Shown: positions 34,518 to 45,093 of the stretch, in pieces | Position numbering within the stretch: the first letter of the stretch is position 1 | Layout: each line of letters starts with the position of its first letter | NCBI RefSeq assembly: GCF_004363095.1 | Contig: NZ_SNYO01000002.1 | Location: 496,001 to 560,000, forward strand | Reading direction: 5' to 3' | DNA from: Actinomycetospora succinea | Lineage (GTDB): Bacteria; Actinomycetota; Actinomycetes; Mycobacteriales; Pseudonocardiaceae | DNA length: 64,000 nt | Position numbers and translations under genes: made by a program | Notes under the pieces: model-generated | What the model was told of the DNA's origin: nothing | The model's database searches: none | What the model saw: the letters and a program-made list of their open reading frames with translations, nothing else

Positions 34518-36113
34518 ATGTCCGGAGCCACCCGCGGCGTCACCGCCGAGGACCACGGCCTCCGGCTCGTCACGCGCGTCGCGCTGGGCCTGGTCGTCGT
34601 CACCCCGAACATCGTCGGGGCCGGCGTCGTGCTGGTCGTGGCGGCCTGGGTCCTGCCGCTCGGGGCGCTCGTGGCGTACGACCCCGCCGCGCTGGTCCGC
34701 AACCTCATCGCGTTCGGCGCGTACCTGCTCGGCGCGATCGTCGTCGGTTCGATCTGGGGCCACTTCCGGGTGCGCGTGCCTCGCGCGCCCGGGCCGGGGG
34801 CCGACGAGGCCGCCGTGCGCCGCCACCGCCGGCGCGTGCGCCGCGTCGTGCTGCGCGGGCCGCTGCGCCTCGCGACGGTCCAGGCCGTCCTCTGGGCCGC
34901 GGCGCTGATCCTGTTCGTGCTGATCAACGTGTTCTCCAGCCCGCGGCTCGGGGTGTCGGTCGGCGTGACGGTCGCGCTCGGCGGGGTCGCGACGGTCGCC
35001 GTCACCTACCGGCTCGTCGAGCGGGTGCTGCGCCGCGAGGTCGCGCGGGTGCTCAACGACCGCCCGCCGCAGGGCCGCCTGCTGCCCGGCGTCGCGCTGC
35101 GCGCGGTGGGGTCGTGGGCGCTGGGGACCGCGGTGCCGCTGGTCGGCGTGCTCCTGGCCGCCGCGGCCGCGCTGGTGTTCGGCGGCTACTCGACCGACCG
35201 GCTCGCCATCGTCGTGCTCGTGCTCGGCGGGGTCGCGCTCGTCGTGGGCCTGCTGGTCACGGTGCTCACCGCGAACTCCACCGCCGCCCCGGTGCTCGCG
35301 CTGCGCCGGGCCCAGCGCCGCGTCGAGGACGGCGACTACGACGCCGAGGTCGCCGTCTTCGACACCACCGAGCTGGGCGTGCTGCAGGCCGGCTTCAACA
35401 CGATGGTCGCCGGGCTGCGCGAGCGCGAGCGGGTCCGCGACCTGTTCGGGCGCCACGTCGGCGAGGACGTCGCCCGCACCGCGCTCGAGAACGAGGTCGA
35501 GCTCGGGGGCGAGGTCCGCGAGGTCGCCGTGCTGTTCGTCGACCTCGTCGGCTCCACCCGCCTCGCCGCGACCCGCCCGCCGCACGAGGTCGTCGAGGCG
35601 CTCAACGCGTTCTTCGCCGTGGTCATCGACGTGGTCGAGCAGCACGACGGCTGGATCAACAAGTTCGAGGGCGACGCGGCCCTCGCCGTCTTCGGCGCGC
35701 CGACCGAGCTCGACGACGCCGCGGGGTGCGCCCTGCGCGCCGGGCGCGAGCTGTCACGCCGCATCGCGACCGAGCTCGACGACATCTCCGCGGGGATCGG
35801 GGTCTCGGCCGGCGAGGCGGTCGCGGGCAACATCGGCGACACCCGCCGCTACGAGTACACCGTGATCGGCGACCCCGTGAACGAGGCCGCCCGGCTCACC
35901 GAGGCCGCGAAGGAGATCGACGGCTGCGTCCTCGCCTCCGGCGCGGCGCTGGACCGCGCGGGCGCCGAGGCGCAGCGCTGGCGCGTGATCGACGCGCGCG
36001 TGCTGCGGGGCCGCGACGCGGAGACGGAGCTGTTCGTGCCCACGGAGCACGCCGGCGCGTGCGTGGACGAGGGCGCGTCGCTTGCTGAGCGAAGGGCACC
36101 TTCGCTCGGATAG
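34518..36113 (+). CDS. membrane-bound class III adenylate/guanylate cyclase
   Basis: A 531-residue protein: six predicted transmembrane helices (residues about 15-265), a HAMP-like linker (RRVEDGDYDAEVAVFDTTE...GFNTMVAGLRERERVRDLFG) and a class III catalytic domain. VAVLFVDLVGSTRLA and KFEGDAALAVFGAP supply the two metal aspartates; GEAVAGNIGDTRRYEYTVIG and DPVNEAARL complete the site. This mycobacterial-type architecture makes cAMP in response to a membrane signal. The stop codon lies inside the first hairpin of a dispersed repeat at 36086-36140, so the last residues (LAERRAPSLG) are repeat-encoded. Confidence 0.9.
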   Translation: MSGATRGVTAEDHGLRLVTRVALGLVVVTPNIVGAGVVLVVAAWVLPLGALVAYDPAALVRNLIAFGAYLLGAIVVGSIWGHFRVRVPRAPGPGADEAAVRRHRRRVRRVVLRGPLRLATVQAVLWAAALILFVLINVFSSPRLGVSVGVTVALGGVATVAVTYRLVERVLRREVARVLNDRPPQGRLLPGVALRAVGSWALGTAVPLVGVLLAAAAALVFGGYSTDRLAIVVLVLGGVALVVGLLVTVLTANSTAAPVLALRRAQRRVEDGDYDAEVAVFDTTELGVLQAGFNTMVAGLRERERVRDLFGRHVGEDVARTALENEVELGGEVREVAVLFVDLVGSTRLAATRPPHEVVEALNAFFAVVIDVVEQHDGWINKFEGDAALAVFGAPTELDDAAGCALRAGRELSRRIATELDDISAGIGVSAGEAVAGNIGDTRRYEYTVIGDPVNEAARLTEAAKEIDGCVLASGAALDRAGAEAQRWRVIDARVLRGRDAETELFVPTEHAGACVDEGASLAERRAPSLG

Positions 36114-36140
36114 GCGGGCGAGGGGCGCCCCTCGCCGGAA
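36086..36140. repeat. dispersed double-hairpin intergenic repeat, copy A
   Basis: Contains stem 1 GAGCGAAGG-GCA-CCTTCGCTC and stem 2 GGCGAGGGGC-GCCCCTCGCC, each perfect. A diverged copy lies at 41878-41932 with stem 1 and the flanks TGAGCG...GCCGGAA conserved. It doubles as terminator between the convergent cyclase and rlmB genes. Confidence 0.7.
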
Positions 36141-36154
36141 CCGCGAGCGCGCTG

Positions 36155-37168
36155 CTACAGGCGCCGGCGCCGGGCCACTTCCGCCAGCGCGACGCCCGCC
36201 GCGACCGAGGCGTTGAGCGACTCCACGTCGCCCGCCATCGGGATCGACACGACGCCCGTGCAGGTCTCGCGCACGAGGCGGGACAGGCCCTTGCCCTCGG
36301 AGCCGACGACGAGCACGAGCGGCCCGCGCGCGGCGTCGGGGGCGACGTCGTCGAGGTGGTCGATGTCGGCCTTCGCCTCGCCGTCGAGCCCGATCGACAC
36401 GAGGCCCTCGTCGAGCCAGGCCGACAGGGTGCGGCTGAGGTTGGTCGCGCGCCCGACGGGCATGCGCGCGGCGGCGCCGGCCGAGGTCCGCCAGGCCACG
36501 GGCGTCACGCCGACCGAGCGTCGCAGCGGCAGCAGCACCCCGTGGGCGCCGAACGCCGCGGCCGAGCGCAGCACCGCGCCGAGGTTGCGGGGGTCCTGGA
36601 CGCCGTCGAGGGCGACGAGCAGCGGCTCGACCCTGTCGAGGTGGGCACGCTGGCGCGCCTCCTCGAGCAGGTCGTCGGGGTGCCGGTACTCGAACGCCGG
36701 CACACCCAGCGCGAGCCCCTGGTGCACGGCGCCGTCGGCCATCTTGTCGACGTCGCCGCGCGGCACCTCGAGCACCGAGATGCCCCGCTCGGACGCCATC
36801 TTGATCGACTCGCGGACCCGGTCGTCCACCTCGACGTTCTGGGCGACGTAGAGCGCGGTCGCGGGGATGTGCGCGCGCAGGCTCTCGACCACCGGGTTGC
36901 GGCCCAGCACGACCTGCGGGCCGTCGGGGTCCTCCCGACGTCCCGGGGCGCGGCGCGCCCCGCCCCGGTCCTCGGCGGCCGGCTTGCGCGGCGCCGAGGA
37001 CGACGCCCCGCCGGAGCGGTAGGCCTTGTGGTTCGGGCGCTTCTCGGCGGGCGGGGTCGGGCCCTTGCCCTCGAGGCTCTTGCGCCCCTTGCCGCCCGAG
37101 CCCTTGGTCGGGCCCTTCTTCGAGCCCGGGTTGCGGCGGGCCCCGGGGCGCCGCGAGTTGCCGGCCAT
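36155..37168 (-). CDS. rlmB: 23S rRNA 2'-O-methyltransferase (RlmB/TrmH family)
   Basis: A 337-residue SPOUT methyltransferase. Residues 1-80 are a basic, low-complexity tail ([12 protein letters not shown]) that may bind rRNA. A substrate-binding domain follows ([14 protein letters not shown]) and then the knotted SAM domain with [33 protein letters not shown] and [14 protein letters not shown]. It methylates G2251-type guanosine or a neighbouring 23S rRNA position, by family. ATG 37168 is taken. It lies four bases after cysS on the same strand, the same order as in mycobacteria. Confidence 0.9.
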   Translation of the reverse strand: MAGNSRRPGARRNPGSKKGPTKGSGGKGRKSLEGKGPTPPAEKRPNHKAYRSGGASSSAPRKPAAEDRGGARRAPGRREDPDGPQVVLGRNPVVESLRAHIPATALYVAQNVEVDDRVRESIKMASERGISVLEVPRGDVDKMADGAVHQGLALGVPAFEYRHPDDLLEEARQRAHLDRVEPLLVALDGVQDPRNLGAVLRSAAAFGAHGVLLPLRRSVGVTPVAWRTSAGAAARMPVGRATNLSRTLSAWLDEGLVSIGLDGEAKADIDHLDDVAPDAARGPLVLVVGSEGKGLSRLVRETCTGVVSIPMAGDVESLNASVAAGVALAEVARRRRL

Positions 37169-37172
37169 GGCG

Positions 37173-38573
<1,401 letters not shown>

Positions 38574-38736
38574 CGTCCGGATCCTACGGAACGGTGGTCG
38601 CAGGACTGTCGGCCCATCAGCGTAGGCCACGTCCCCAACCGATCGATCGTTCGGGACGGCTCTTCCCAACGTGTGAGTGGAGCCATAGAGTCGCGATCGT
38701 CATTCGACGGTTTCGCTACGCAAGGAGTGGTCAGCG

Positions 38737-39861
38737 TTGTCCATCACGTGCCGGACGTCTCTCGTCCGCCAGGCCCCGGGCAAGTACGAGACGGCGACGG
38801 TCGAGGTCGACGACCCGCGTCAGGACGAGATCCGCGTCAAGATGGTCGCGTCGGGCCTCTGCCACTCCGACGACCACATCGCCACCGGTGACATCCCCGT
38901 CGGCACCTACCCGTTCGCGGGCGGCCACGAGGGCGGCGGCATCGTCGAGTCGGTCGGCCCGAACACCAAGGGCTTCGAGGTCGGCGACAAGGTCCTCTTC
39001 TCGTTCCTGCCCGCCTGCGGGCAGTGCCGCTGGTGCGCCACCGGCCACTCGAACCTCTGCGACCTCGGCGCGGGCCTGCTCGCCGGCACCCGCTGGACCG
39101 AGGACTCCACCCGCCTGCACCTGGAGGACGGCAGCAACGTCGGCCAGATGTGCGGCATCTCGACGTTCTCCGAGTACTCGACCGTCGCGGTCGACTCGGC
39201 GATCAAGGTCGCGCAGGACACCAACCTCGAGGTCGCCTGCCTGCTCGGCTGCTCGGTCGGCACCGGCTGGGGCACCGCCGTGAACGCCGCCGAGGTCAAG
39301 CCCGGCGACACCGTGATCATCCAGGGCATCGGCGGCATCGGCGCCAACGCCGTCCAGGGCGCGGCGCACGCCGGCGCGACCAACGTCATCGCCGTCGACC
39401 CGGTCGCGTTCAAGCGCGAGAAGGCCCTCGAGCTCGGCGCGACGCACGCCGTCGAGTCGATGGAGGAGGCCACCGAGATCGCGAAGGGCTTCACCAACGG
39501 CCAGGGCGCCGACTCCGCGCTCGTGACCATCGGCATCACGAAGCCCGAGCACGTGGGCGAGGCGTTCGCGTCCATCCGCAAGCAGGGCACCGTCGTCGTC
39601 ACCGGCCTCGGCGACATCACCGAGGTCGGCGTGCCGATCCCGATCGGCGAGCTGACCCTGTTCGAGAAGAAGCTCAAGGGCGCGCTGTTCGGCTCCTCGA
39701 ACCCGAAGGCCGACATCCCGATGATGCTCAACCTGTACAACGCCGGGAAGCTCAAGCTCGACGAGCTCGTCACCAAGCGCTACAAGCTCGACGAGATCGC
39801 CCAGGGCTACGAGGACATGCACGCGGGCAAGAACATCCGCGGCGTCGTGGTCTTCGACTGA
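38737..39861 (+). CDS. NDMA-dependent zinc alcohol dehydrogenase
   Basis: A 374-residue medium-chain dehydrogenase of the nicotinoprotein type that keeps NAD bound and, in actinobacteria, is thought to need mycofactocin (NDMA is the artificial acceptor). Catalytic zinc ligands are Cys42 (SGLCHSDDH) and His64 (GGHEGGG). The structural lobe is Cys94-Cys97-Cys100-Cys108. An insertion at 110-140 (LGAGLLAGTRWTEDSTRLHLE) is typical of this subgroup. TTG 38737 has AAGGAG ten bases upstream. Downstream MoxR and VWA genes probably form an operon with it. Confidence 0.87.
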   Translation: MSITCRTSLVRQAPGKYETATVEVDDPRQDEIRVKMVASGLCHSDDHIATGDIPVGTYPFAGGHEGGGIVESVGPNTKGFEVGDKVLFSFLPACGQCRWCATGHSNLCDLGAGLLAGTRWTEDSTRLHLEDGSNVGQMCGISTFSEYSTVAVDSAIKVAQDTNLEVACLLGCSVGTGWGTAVNAAEVKPGDTVIIQGIGGIGANAVQGAAHAGATNVIAVDPVAFKREKALELGATHAVESMEEATEIAKGFTNGQGADSALVTIGITKPEHVGEAFASIRKQGTVVVTGLGDITEVGVPIPIGELTLFEKKLKGALFGSSNPKADIPMMLNLYNAGKLKLDELVTKRYKLDEIAQGYEDMHAGKNIRGVVVFD

Positions 39862-39887
39862 TCCTGAACCTGGAGTAACCGACACCC

Positions 39888-40877
39888 GTGACGAACGGAT
39901 CCGCGGCCCCGGTGTCCCTCGTGGACCCCGGGGCCGCCCCCCGTCTGCCCACCGCCGGACCGCTCCCGGTCCGGTCCATGATCGACGCCTCGCACGCGCG
40001 GGTCGTCGGGCGCCTGCGCGAGTCGGAGGTGATCGCCGCGGCGCTCGCCGCCGGGCGCAGCATCCTGCTCGAGGGCCCGCCCGGCACCGGCAAGACGACC
40101 CTGCTGCGGGCGCTCGCCGAGGGCGCCGGCGTCGGCCTCGAGCTCGTCGAGGGCAACGCCGAGCTGTCCCCGGCGCGCCTCGTCGGCCACCACGACCCCT
40201 CCCGCGTGCTCACCGAGGACTACCGGCCGGAGAACTTCGTGCCGGGTCCCCTGGTCCGGGCGCTGTCCTCGGGCGCCCTGCTCTACGTCGAGGAGCTCAA
40301 CCGCGTCCCCGAGGAGACGCTCAACGTGCTGCTCGGCGTGCTCTCCGAGCGGCGCCTGCACGTCCCGCGCCTCGGCGTCGTCGACGCCGCGCCGAGCTTC
40401 CGGCTGGTCGCGGCCATGAACCCGTCCGACGCCGTCGGCACCGGGCGGATCACGCCCGCGCTCTACGACCGCTCGTGCCGCGTCGGGTTCGCCCACCAGA
40501 ACGCCGACGAGGAGACCGCGATCGTGCGCCGCGACCATGACGTCGTCGACGCCGCCTTCGTCGAGCGGGCGGTGCGCGCCACCCGCTCCACGCGCGAGCA
40601 CCCCGACCTGCGGCTCGGGTCGTCGGTGCGCGGGGCGCTCGACCTCGTCGCCGTGGCCGAGTCGCTGGCCGAGCTGCGGTCGGTGGCGCTCGCGGGCCGG
40701 CTCGCCCCAGCCGCGGAGTCGACGGGCACCGACGCCGCGCTGGCCGCGCTGTCCGGGCGCGTGCAGCTGCTCGAGGGCTCGACCCGCACGGTCGAGGAGG
40801 TCGTCGCCGAGCTGTGGGCGGCGAGCGCCCCGGTGGACGCGACCGGCTCCGACGGGGGTGACCCGGGAAAAGCCTGA
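39888..40877 (+). CDS. MoxR/MadB-type AAA+ ATPase
   Basis: A 329-residue AAA+ chaperone-like ATPase. Walker A GPPGTGKT spans residues 63-70, Walker B ALLYVEELNRVPEET lies near 130, and the sensor region reads RLVAAMNPSDAVGTGRITPAL. MoxR-type ATPases activate or load cofactors into metalloenzymes together with a VWA protein. The VWA partner follows directly and an alcohol dehydrogenase precedes it by 26 bases, so it may activate that enzyme. GTG 39888. Confidence 0.85.
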   Translation: MTNGSAAPVSLVDPGAAPRLPTAGPLPVRSMIDASHARVVGRLRESEVIAAALAAGRSILLEGPPGTGKTTLLRALAEGAGVGLELVEGNAELSPARLVGHHDPSRVLTEDYRPENFVPGPLVRALSSGALLYVEELNRVPEETLNVLLGVLSERRLHVPRLGVVDAAPSFRLVAAMNPSDAVGTGRITPALYDRSCRVGFAHQNADEETAIVRRDHDVVDAAFVERAVRATRSTREHPDLRLGSSVRGALDLVAVAESLAELRSVALAGRLAPAAESTGTDAALAALSGRVQLLEGSTRTVEEVVAELWAASAPVDATGSDGGDPGKA

Positions 40878-40933
40878 GCCCCGGCGCGTCTCCCCCGCAG
40901 GAGCCGGGGCGCTCCCCGAAGGCCCCGCCGCGC

Positions 40934-41863
40934 GTGGTGACCGACCCCAAGGAGGTCGAGGAGCTCCTGCGCGACCAGGCCCGGCGCACCGAGACCCGCG
41001 CCGACCTGCAGCGTCGCCACGAGGACCTCGAGCAGGTCAGCCCGACCGTCGGGGTGCTGGACGAGGCCGCCGTCGCCGGGGCCTACGACGAGGACCAGGA
41101 CGCGACCGTCGACCTGCTCGCCGACCTCGCCCGCGCCACCGACCCGACGCTGCGTGCGGCCGCCCGGCGGCTGGCCGTGCGGCTGCTCGTGCCGCCGGCG
41201 CGGGCGGGCGAGACGGAGCGGCGGGGGTCGAGCCGGCTCACGACGGTCGCCGGCGACGGCCTCGACCTGGACCTCGACGCCACGCTGGAGCGCTCGCTGG
41301 CCCACCGGCCGATCCGCGCGGAGGACCTGCGCTGGCGCGGCTGGCGCTCGCCGGCGCGTGCGCTGATCCTGCTGGTCGACGCGTCGGGGTCGGTGGCGGG
41401 GAAGCCGCTGACGACGGCGGTCACGACGGCCGGGGCGCTGGCGGCGGGGCTGCGGACGGACGACGAGCTCGCCGTCGTCGCGTTCTGGTCGCGCGCCGTG
41501 GTGCTGCGCCACCTGCACTCCCCCGCGCCGGCGTCGGCGGTGCTCGACTCCCTGCTCGACCTGCGCGGCGGCTCGACGACCGACCTGGCCCTCGGCCTCC
41601 GGGTGGCGTTGACGCAGGCCACGGCGGCGCGGGTCCCGCACGCCGACGTCCTGGTGCTGACGGACGGCGCGTGGAACGAGGGCGAGGACCCGGCGCCGAT
41701 CGCCGGCGGGTCGGGCGCGGCGCGCGTGCACACGCTCGTCACGGTCGACGACGACGAGGCCCGGCCGTCCTGCGCGCGCCTGGCCGCGGCGGGCGGCGGG
41801 CGCTCGGTGCCGCTGTACAAGCCGTCGGACGCCCCGGCGGCCGTGCGGGCGGTGCTGCGGTGA
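40934..41863 (+). CDS. VWA domain protein (MadC/CbbO-like partner)
   Basis: A 309-residue protein with a helical N-terminal half and a C-terminal von Willebrand A domain. The MIDAS metal site is Asp149-Ala-Ser-Gly-Ser (ILLVDASGSVAG), completed by GSTTDLALGL and VLTDGAWNEGED. VWA proteins of this kind act with a MoxR ATPase on a client enzyme. GTG 40934 is the apparent start; an adjacent GTG at 40937 is equally possible. Transcription likely ends at the hairpin repeat after its stop. Confidence 0.85.
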   Translation: MVTDPKEVEELLRDQARRTETRADLQRRHEDLEQVSPTVGVLDEAAVAGAYDEDQDATVDLLADLARATDPTLRAAARRLAVRLLVPPARAGETERRGSSRLTTVAGDGLDLDLDATLERSLAHRPIRAEDLRWRGWRSPARALILLVDASGSVAGKPLTTAVTTAGALAAGLRTDDELAVVAFWSRAVVLRHLHSPAPASAVLDSLLDLRGGSTTDLALGLRVALTQATAARVPHADVLVLTDGAWNEGEDPAPIAGGSGAARVHTLVTVDDDEARPSCARLAAAGGGRSVPLYKPSDAPAAVRAVLR

Positions 41864-41877
41864 GGGCGCCGGCCTTC

Positions 41878-41932
41878 TGAGCGAAGGGCACCTTCGCTCG
41901 AGTAGACGGGCGAAGGGTGCCCGCCGCCGGAA
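41878..41932. repeat. dispersed double-hairpin intergenic repeat, copy B
   Basis: Same layout as 36086-36140: an identical first stem (GAGCGAAGG-GCA-CCTTCGCTC) and a decayed second stem, ending in the shared GCCGGAA. It follows the VWA stop codon by 14 bases. Between it and 42079 I see no gene. Confidence 0.7.
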
Positions 41933-42078
41933 TCGCGCGGTGCGCGAGCAGCACGCTCGGCATGATCGACGGGCTCGCCGCGCTGCCGAACGCGCCGGGC
42001 GCGACGCTGGGCGACTGGGTCGCGTCGGCTCTCGTGGGGACGCTTCGGAAACCGAAGCGATCTGCGGAAGCGCAGCTC

Positions 42079-42882
42079 CTACGCGGGCCCGCGGCGGCCG
42101 GCGACGTCGTGCACGTGGCCGTCGAGGAGCGCGGTCAGCTCGGCGCGCAGGCGCGGGCGGTCGAGGGGCTGGGCGAGGACGTCGCGCGCGGTCGCGTCGA
42201 GGCCCCAGGCCACGCGGCCGGCCGCGGTGTCGAGGACGGTGAGGGTCCGGGGCCCGCGGCGGGGGGCGCCGTCGGCGTCGCGGGCGGTGACCCCGAAGGT
42301 CATCGCGCGGTCGGGGGTGCGCGCCCAGAGGGCCCGGAGGCGGTCGACGTGGTGCGGCGGCACCCAGGCCCGGCGCAGGCGCCGGGAGCGCTCGTCGAGG
42401 GTCAGGCCCGGCCCGAACAGGGCGTCCGCGGGGAGCGCCACGGAGACCCCGGGCGCCGGGCGGACGTCGGGGAGGCGGGCGAGCAGGGCGCCGGCGAGGT
42501 CCTGCGGGTCGGTCGTCTCGAGCAGCAGGCCCTGATCGTCGAGGCGGGCGATGACGCCGAGCGCCCCGCGCGCCGCCGCCAGCGTCGCCCGCGCCGCGCG
42601 CCCCTCGACCTGCACGACCACGTCGAGCTCGCGGGCGGGGCGTGCGAGCACCCCGAGCGTGTCCGCGAGCCCCGGGTCGGGCTCGCCGCGCGCGTCGAGC
42701 AGGCCCTGGTCCGCGAGGCGGCGCCAGGCGGCGGCGTCGAGGGCGTCGCGCTCGGCGTAGGTGCGGCCGTGGTCGAGGACGTGCAGGACGGTCGGGCGCG
42801 CAGCGAAGCCGAGGCGACGCCACAGCGCGAGGTACTGGCCGACGTCGAGCCGCGCGCCCGCGAACTGCGTGCCCAGCGCCAT
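42079..42882 (-). CDS. EspG-like ESX secretion-associated protein
   Basis: A 267-residue protein resembling the EspG chaperone family, which binds PE/PPE-type substrates in the cytosol and delivers them to the type VII (ESX) machine. Features: LDVGQYLALWRRLGF at the N terminus, LDVVVQVEGRAARATLAAAR in the core, and VLDTAAGRVAWGLDATARDV followed by a helical end. It directly follows a PPE-like gene, its presumptive client. ATG 42882 is used; a GTG at 42900 would overlap the PPE stop by four bases. No other ESX genes are in the window. Confidence 0.7.
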   Translation of the reverse strand: MALGTQFAGARLDVGQYLALWRRLGFAARPTVLHVLDHGRTYAERDALDAAAWRRLADQGLLDARGEPDPGLADTLGVLARPARELDVVVQVEGRAARATLAAARGALGVIARLDDQGLLLETTDPQDLAGALLARLPDVRPAPGVSVALPADALFGPGLTLDERSRRLRRAWVPPHHVDRLRALWARTPDRAMTFGVTARDADGAPRRGPRTLTVLDTAAGRVAWGLDATARDVLAQPLDRPRLRAELTALLDGHVHDVAGRRGPA

Positions 42883-42896
42883 CGCCAGGACGCCCC

Positions 42897-44528
42897 TCAC
42901 TCGCCGATCACCGGCGGCGCGGTCGCGGGCAGCACGCCGGCGATGGCGTCGGGATCGTCCTCGGAGAGGTAGTCGGGGCGCCGGCGCTGACCGTCGCCGC
43001 CCTGGCCGCCGACCATGCCCGCCGGCGGGATCATGGGCACCGCGCCGCCACGGCCCTCGGCGGCCGCCGCACCGGCCGCGCGCGCCGCGACCGTCTCCGC
43101 CGCCGCGCCGCCACCGACGCCCGCACGGGCACCGGACCCCAGCTCGCCCGCGGCGCCTCCGCCGGCGCGGGAGCCCAGCTCGCCGGCGGCGCCACCTCCT
43201 CCGACGCGGGACCCCAACTCGCCCGCGGCACCACCGCCGCCGACGCGGGAGCCGAGCTCGCCCGCCGCGCCGCCGGCGCGGCCCGCGGGGCCCAGCTCGC
43301 CCGCCGCGCCGCCGACACCGCCACTCGAACCGCCGCCTCCGCCGACGCCACCCCCGAGACCGGCGCCCGTCCGGCCCGCGGCCGCACTGCCCCCGCCCAC
43401 CGCCGTGCCCGGGAGTCGGGGCACACCGGCCGCCCCACCCGCGCCACCGGCACGACCTGCTGCCCCGGCATCGCCCGGTGTCCCCGGCACACGTCCGGCT
43501 CCCGTCGCTGCACCCGGAGCGCTGCCCGGGACGGCACCCACGGGCGGCACGAACCCACCGCCCGCGCCGCCACCACCCGGACCCGCGCCCGGCGGAACGC
43601 CACCGCCCGGAGCCGCCGGCCCGGCAGTGCCCGGAGCAGTCGGGACCGCCGGCGCACCGGTCGCCGTCGTCGGCCCCGCCGGCACGCCAGCGGCGCCACC
43701 CGCAGCTCCACCTCCGCCCGCACCACCGGCACCCCCGGCCGCGGCCCCGCCGGCACCCGGCGCCGGGACCGCGCCGGGCGCGACGCCGCCCCCACCGGCC
43801 CCCGCGCCGCCGCCCCCTCCGGGCACGGCGCCCACGCCACCCGCACCGCCCGGCACCGCGCCGACCGCGTCGGGGCGGCTCAGCGTCCCCACCCCGGTCG
43901 CCGAGGGCGGCGACCCCGGCCCGGGCTGCACCGCCGAGCCCTCCGGGCCCGCGAACTGCGGCAGCGTCGCCATCCCGCCGCCGCTCGCGTCCTGGTAGTT
44001 CGTCATCGCCTCCTGGGCGAACTGCTCGGCCTGCTGGTAGCGGATCATCGAGGCCACGGCGTCCGCACCGCCGACCGGCACCGCGAGGGGAGCCGCGAGC
44101 GGGGCCACCGGCGCCACCGTGCCGACGAGCGCCGAGCCGTCGAGGAAGCCGTTGATCCCGGCGTCCATCACCGACCCGGCCGCCGGCGGCCCCTGGTCGA
44201 ACACCGCGTTCTGGACCGTGGTCAGCCGGTCGCCCTGCTCGACGTTGACGTTCTTGACCTGCGCCGCCAGCTCGCGCGCCTGGTCGGCCCACGGCCGCAG
44301 CGGCTCGATCTTCTTCTGGGCGGCCACCGACGCGTCGCCGTCCCAGGCGGCGTGCAGGGTGGCGTTGGCGCGGCCGACGGAGTCGGTGACCGCGATCATC
44401 CGGTCGGCCAGTCCCTGCCACCGGCCACCGGCACCCCCGAAGCCGTCGCCGGCCTGCGGCTGCAGGGCGTCCCAGATCGCCTGGTGCGACACCGCGCTCC
44501 AGTTGTGTCCAAACGCCTGCTCGGGCAC
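42897..44528 (-). CDS. PPE-like, glycine-rich ESX substrate candidate
   Basis: A 543-residue protein. Residues 1-190 form a helical PPE/WXG100-like domain (HNWSAVSHQAIWDALQ, GRWQGLADRMIAVTDSVGRA, LHAAWDGDASVAAQKKI). Residues about 190-520 are Gly/Ala/Pro-rich, including five tandem copies around GGAAGELGSR. A short C-terminal domain ends in DYLSEDDPDAIAGVLPAT. The canonical Pro-Pro-Glu is lacking. GTG 44528 is preferred because AGGGGG lies six bases upstream; a GTG at 44543 adds five residues. It is paired with the EspG-like gene. Confidence 0.75.
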   Translation of the reverse strand: MPEQAFGHNWSAVSHQAIWDALQPQAGDGFGGAGGRWQGLADRMIAVTDSVGRANATLHAAWDGDASVAAQKKIEPLRPWADQARELAAQVKNVNVEQGDRLTTVQNAVFDQGPPAAGSVMDAGINGFLDGSALVGTVAPVAPLAAPLAVPVGGADAVASMIRYQQAEQFAQEAMTNYQDASGGGMATLPQFAGPEGSAVQPGPGSPPSATGVGTLSRPDAVGAVPGGAGGVGAVPGGGGGAGAGGGGVAPGAVPAPGAGGAAAGGAGGAGGGGAAGGAAGVPAGPTTATGAPAVPTAPGTAGPAAPGGGVPPGAGPGGGGAGGGFVPPVGAVPGSAPGAATGAGRVPGTPGDAGAAGRAGGAGGAAGVPRLPGTAVGGGSAAAGRTGAGLGGGVGGGGGSSGGVGGAAGELGPAGRAGGAAGELGSRVGGGGAAGELGSRVGGGGAAGELGSRAGGGAAGELGSGARAGVGGGAAAETVAARAAGAAAAEGRGGAVPMIPPAGMVGGQGGDGQRRRPDYLSEDDPDAIAGVLPATAPPVIGE

Positions 44529-44591
44529 CGGCCACCCCCTCACGCGGAGCGTAGGAAGCCCGCGCGGGCCGTGGGTGCGGTTTCGGGAAAC

Positions 44592-45056
44592 TCAGCCCGC
44601 GAGCAGCAGCGCCGTCGCCACGGCGGCGAGACCTTCGCCACGCCCGGTGAGCCCGAGCCCGTCGGACGTCGTGCCCGACACGGCCACCGGGCCGCCGAGC
44701 GCCTCGGACAGCGCCGCCTGCGCCTCGGCGCGACGGGTCCCGATCTTGGGCGCGTTGCCGATCACCTGGACCGCCGCGTTGCCCAGCACCCAGCCCTCGG
44801 CGCCGACGAGCCTGCGGACCTCGCCCAGCAGCCGCACCCCCGACGCCCCGGCCCACTCGGGCCGGCCGGTGCCGAACACGGCGCCGAGGTCACCCAGACC
44901 GGCGGCCGAGAGCACGGCGTCGCACAGCGCATGCGCGGCGACGTCGCCGTCGGAGTGCCCGGCGCAGCCGTCGACGCCCGCCCAGAACAGGCCCGCGACC
45001 CAGCACTCGACGCCCGCCTGCACCGGGTGCACATCGGTGCCCACGCCGACCCTCAC
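44592..45056 (-). CDS. ispF: 2-C-methyl-D-erythritol 2,4-cyclodiphosphate synthase
   Basis: A 154-residue MEP-pathway enzyme. Zinc ligands are visible in [10 protein letters not shown] (Asp8, His10) and [12 protein letters not shown] (His34 region). The catalytic/CDP region reads [10 protein letters not shown] with a later [12 protein letters not shown] and [19 protein letters not shown]. It cyclises CDP-methylerythritol phosphate on the route to isoprenoids. GTG 45056. It follows ispD by 37 bases; in mycobacteria cysS would come next, but PPE/EspG genes intervene. Confidence 0.95.
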   Translation of the reverse strand: MRVGVGTDVHPVQAGVECWVAGLFWAGVDGCAGHSDGDVAAHALCDAVLSAAGLGDLGAVFGTGRPEWAGASGVRLLGEVRRLVGAEGWVLGNAAVQVIGNAPKIGTRRAEAQAALSEALGGPVAVSGTTSDGLGLTGRGEGLAAVATALLLAG

Positions 45057-45093
45057 GGTCGAGCTCCGCAGGCTCCGTCTCCGACCCGACGAG

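Noticed and set aside
43100-43330. CRISPR-like tandem repeats
   Set aside because: The repeats are in-frame codons of the GGAAGELGSR tract of the PPE-like protein, with no unique spacers.
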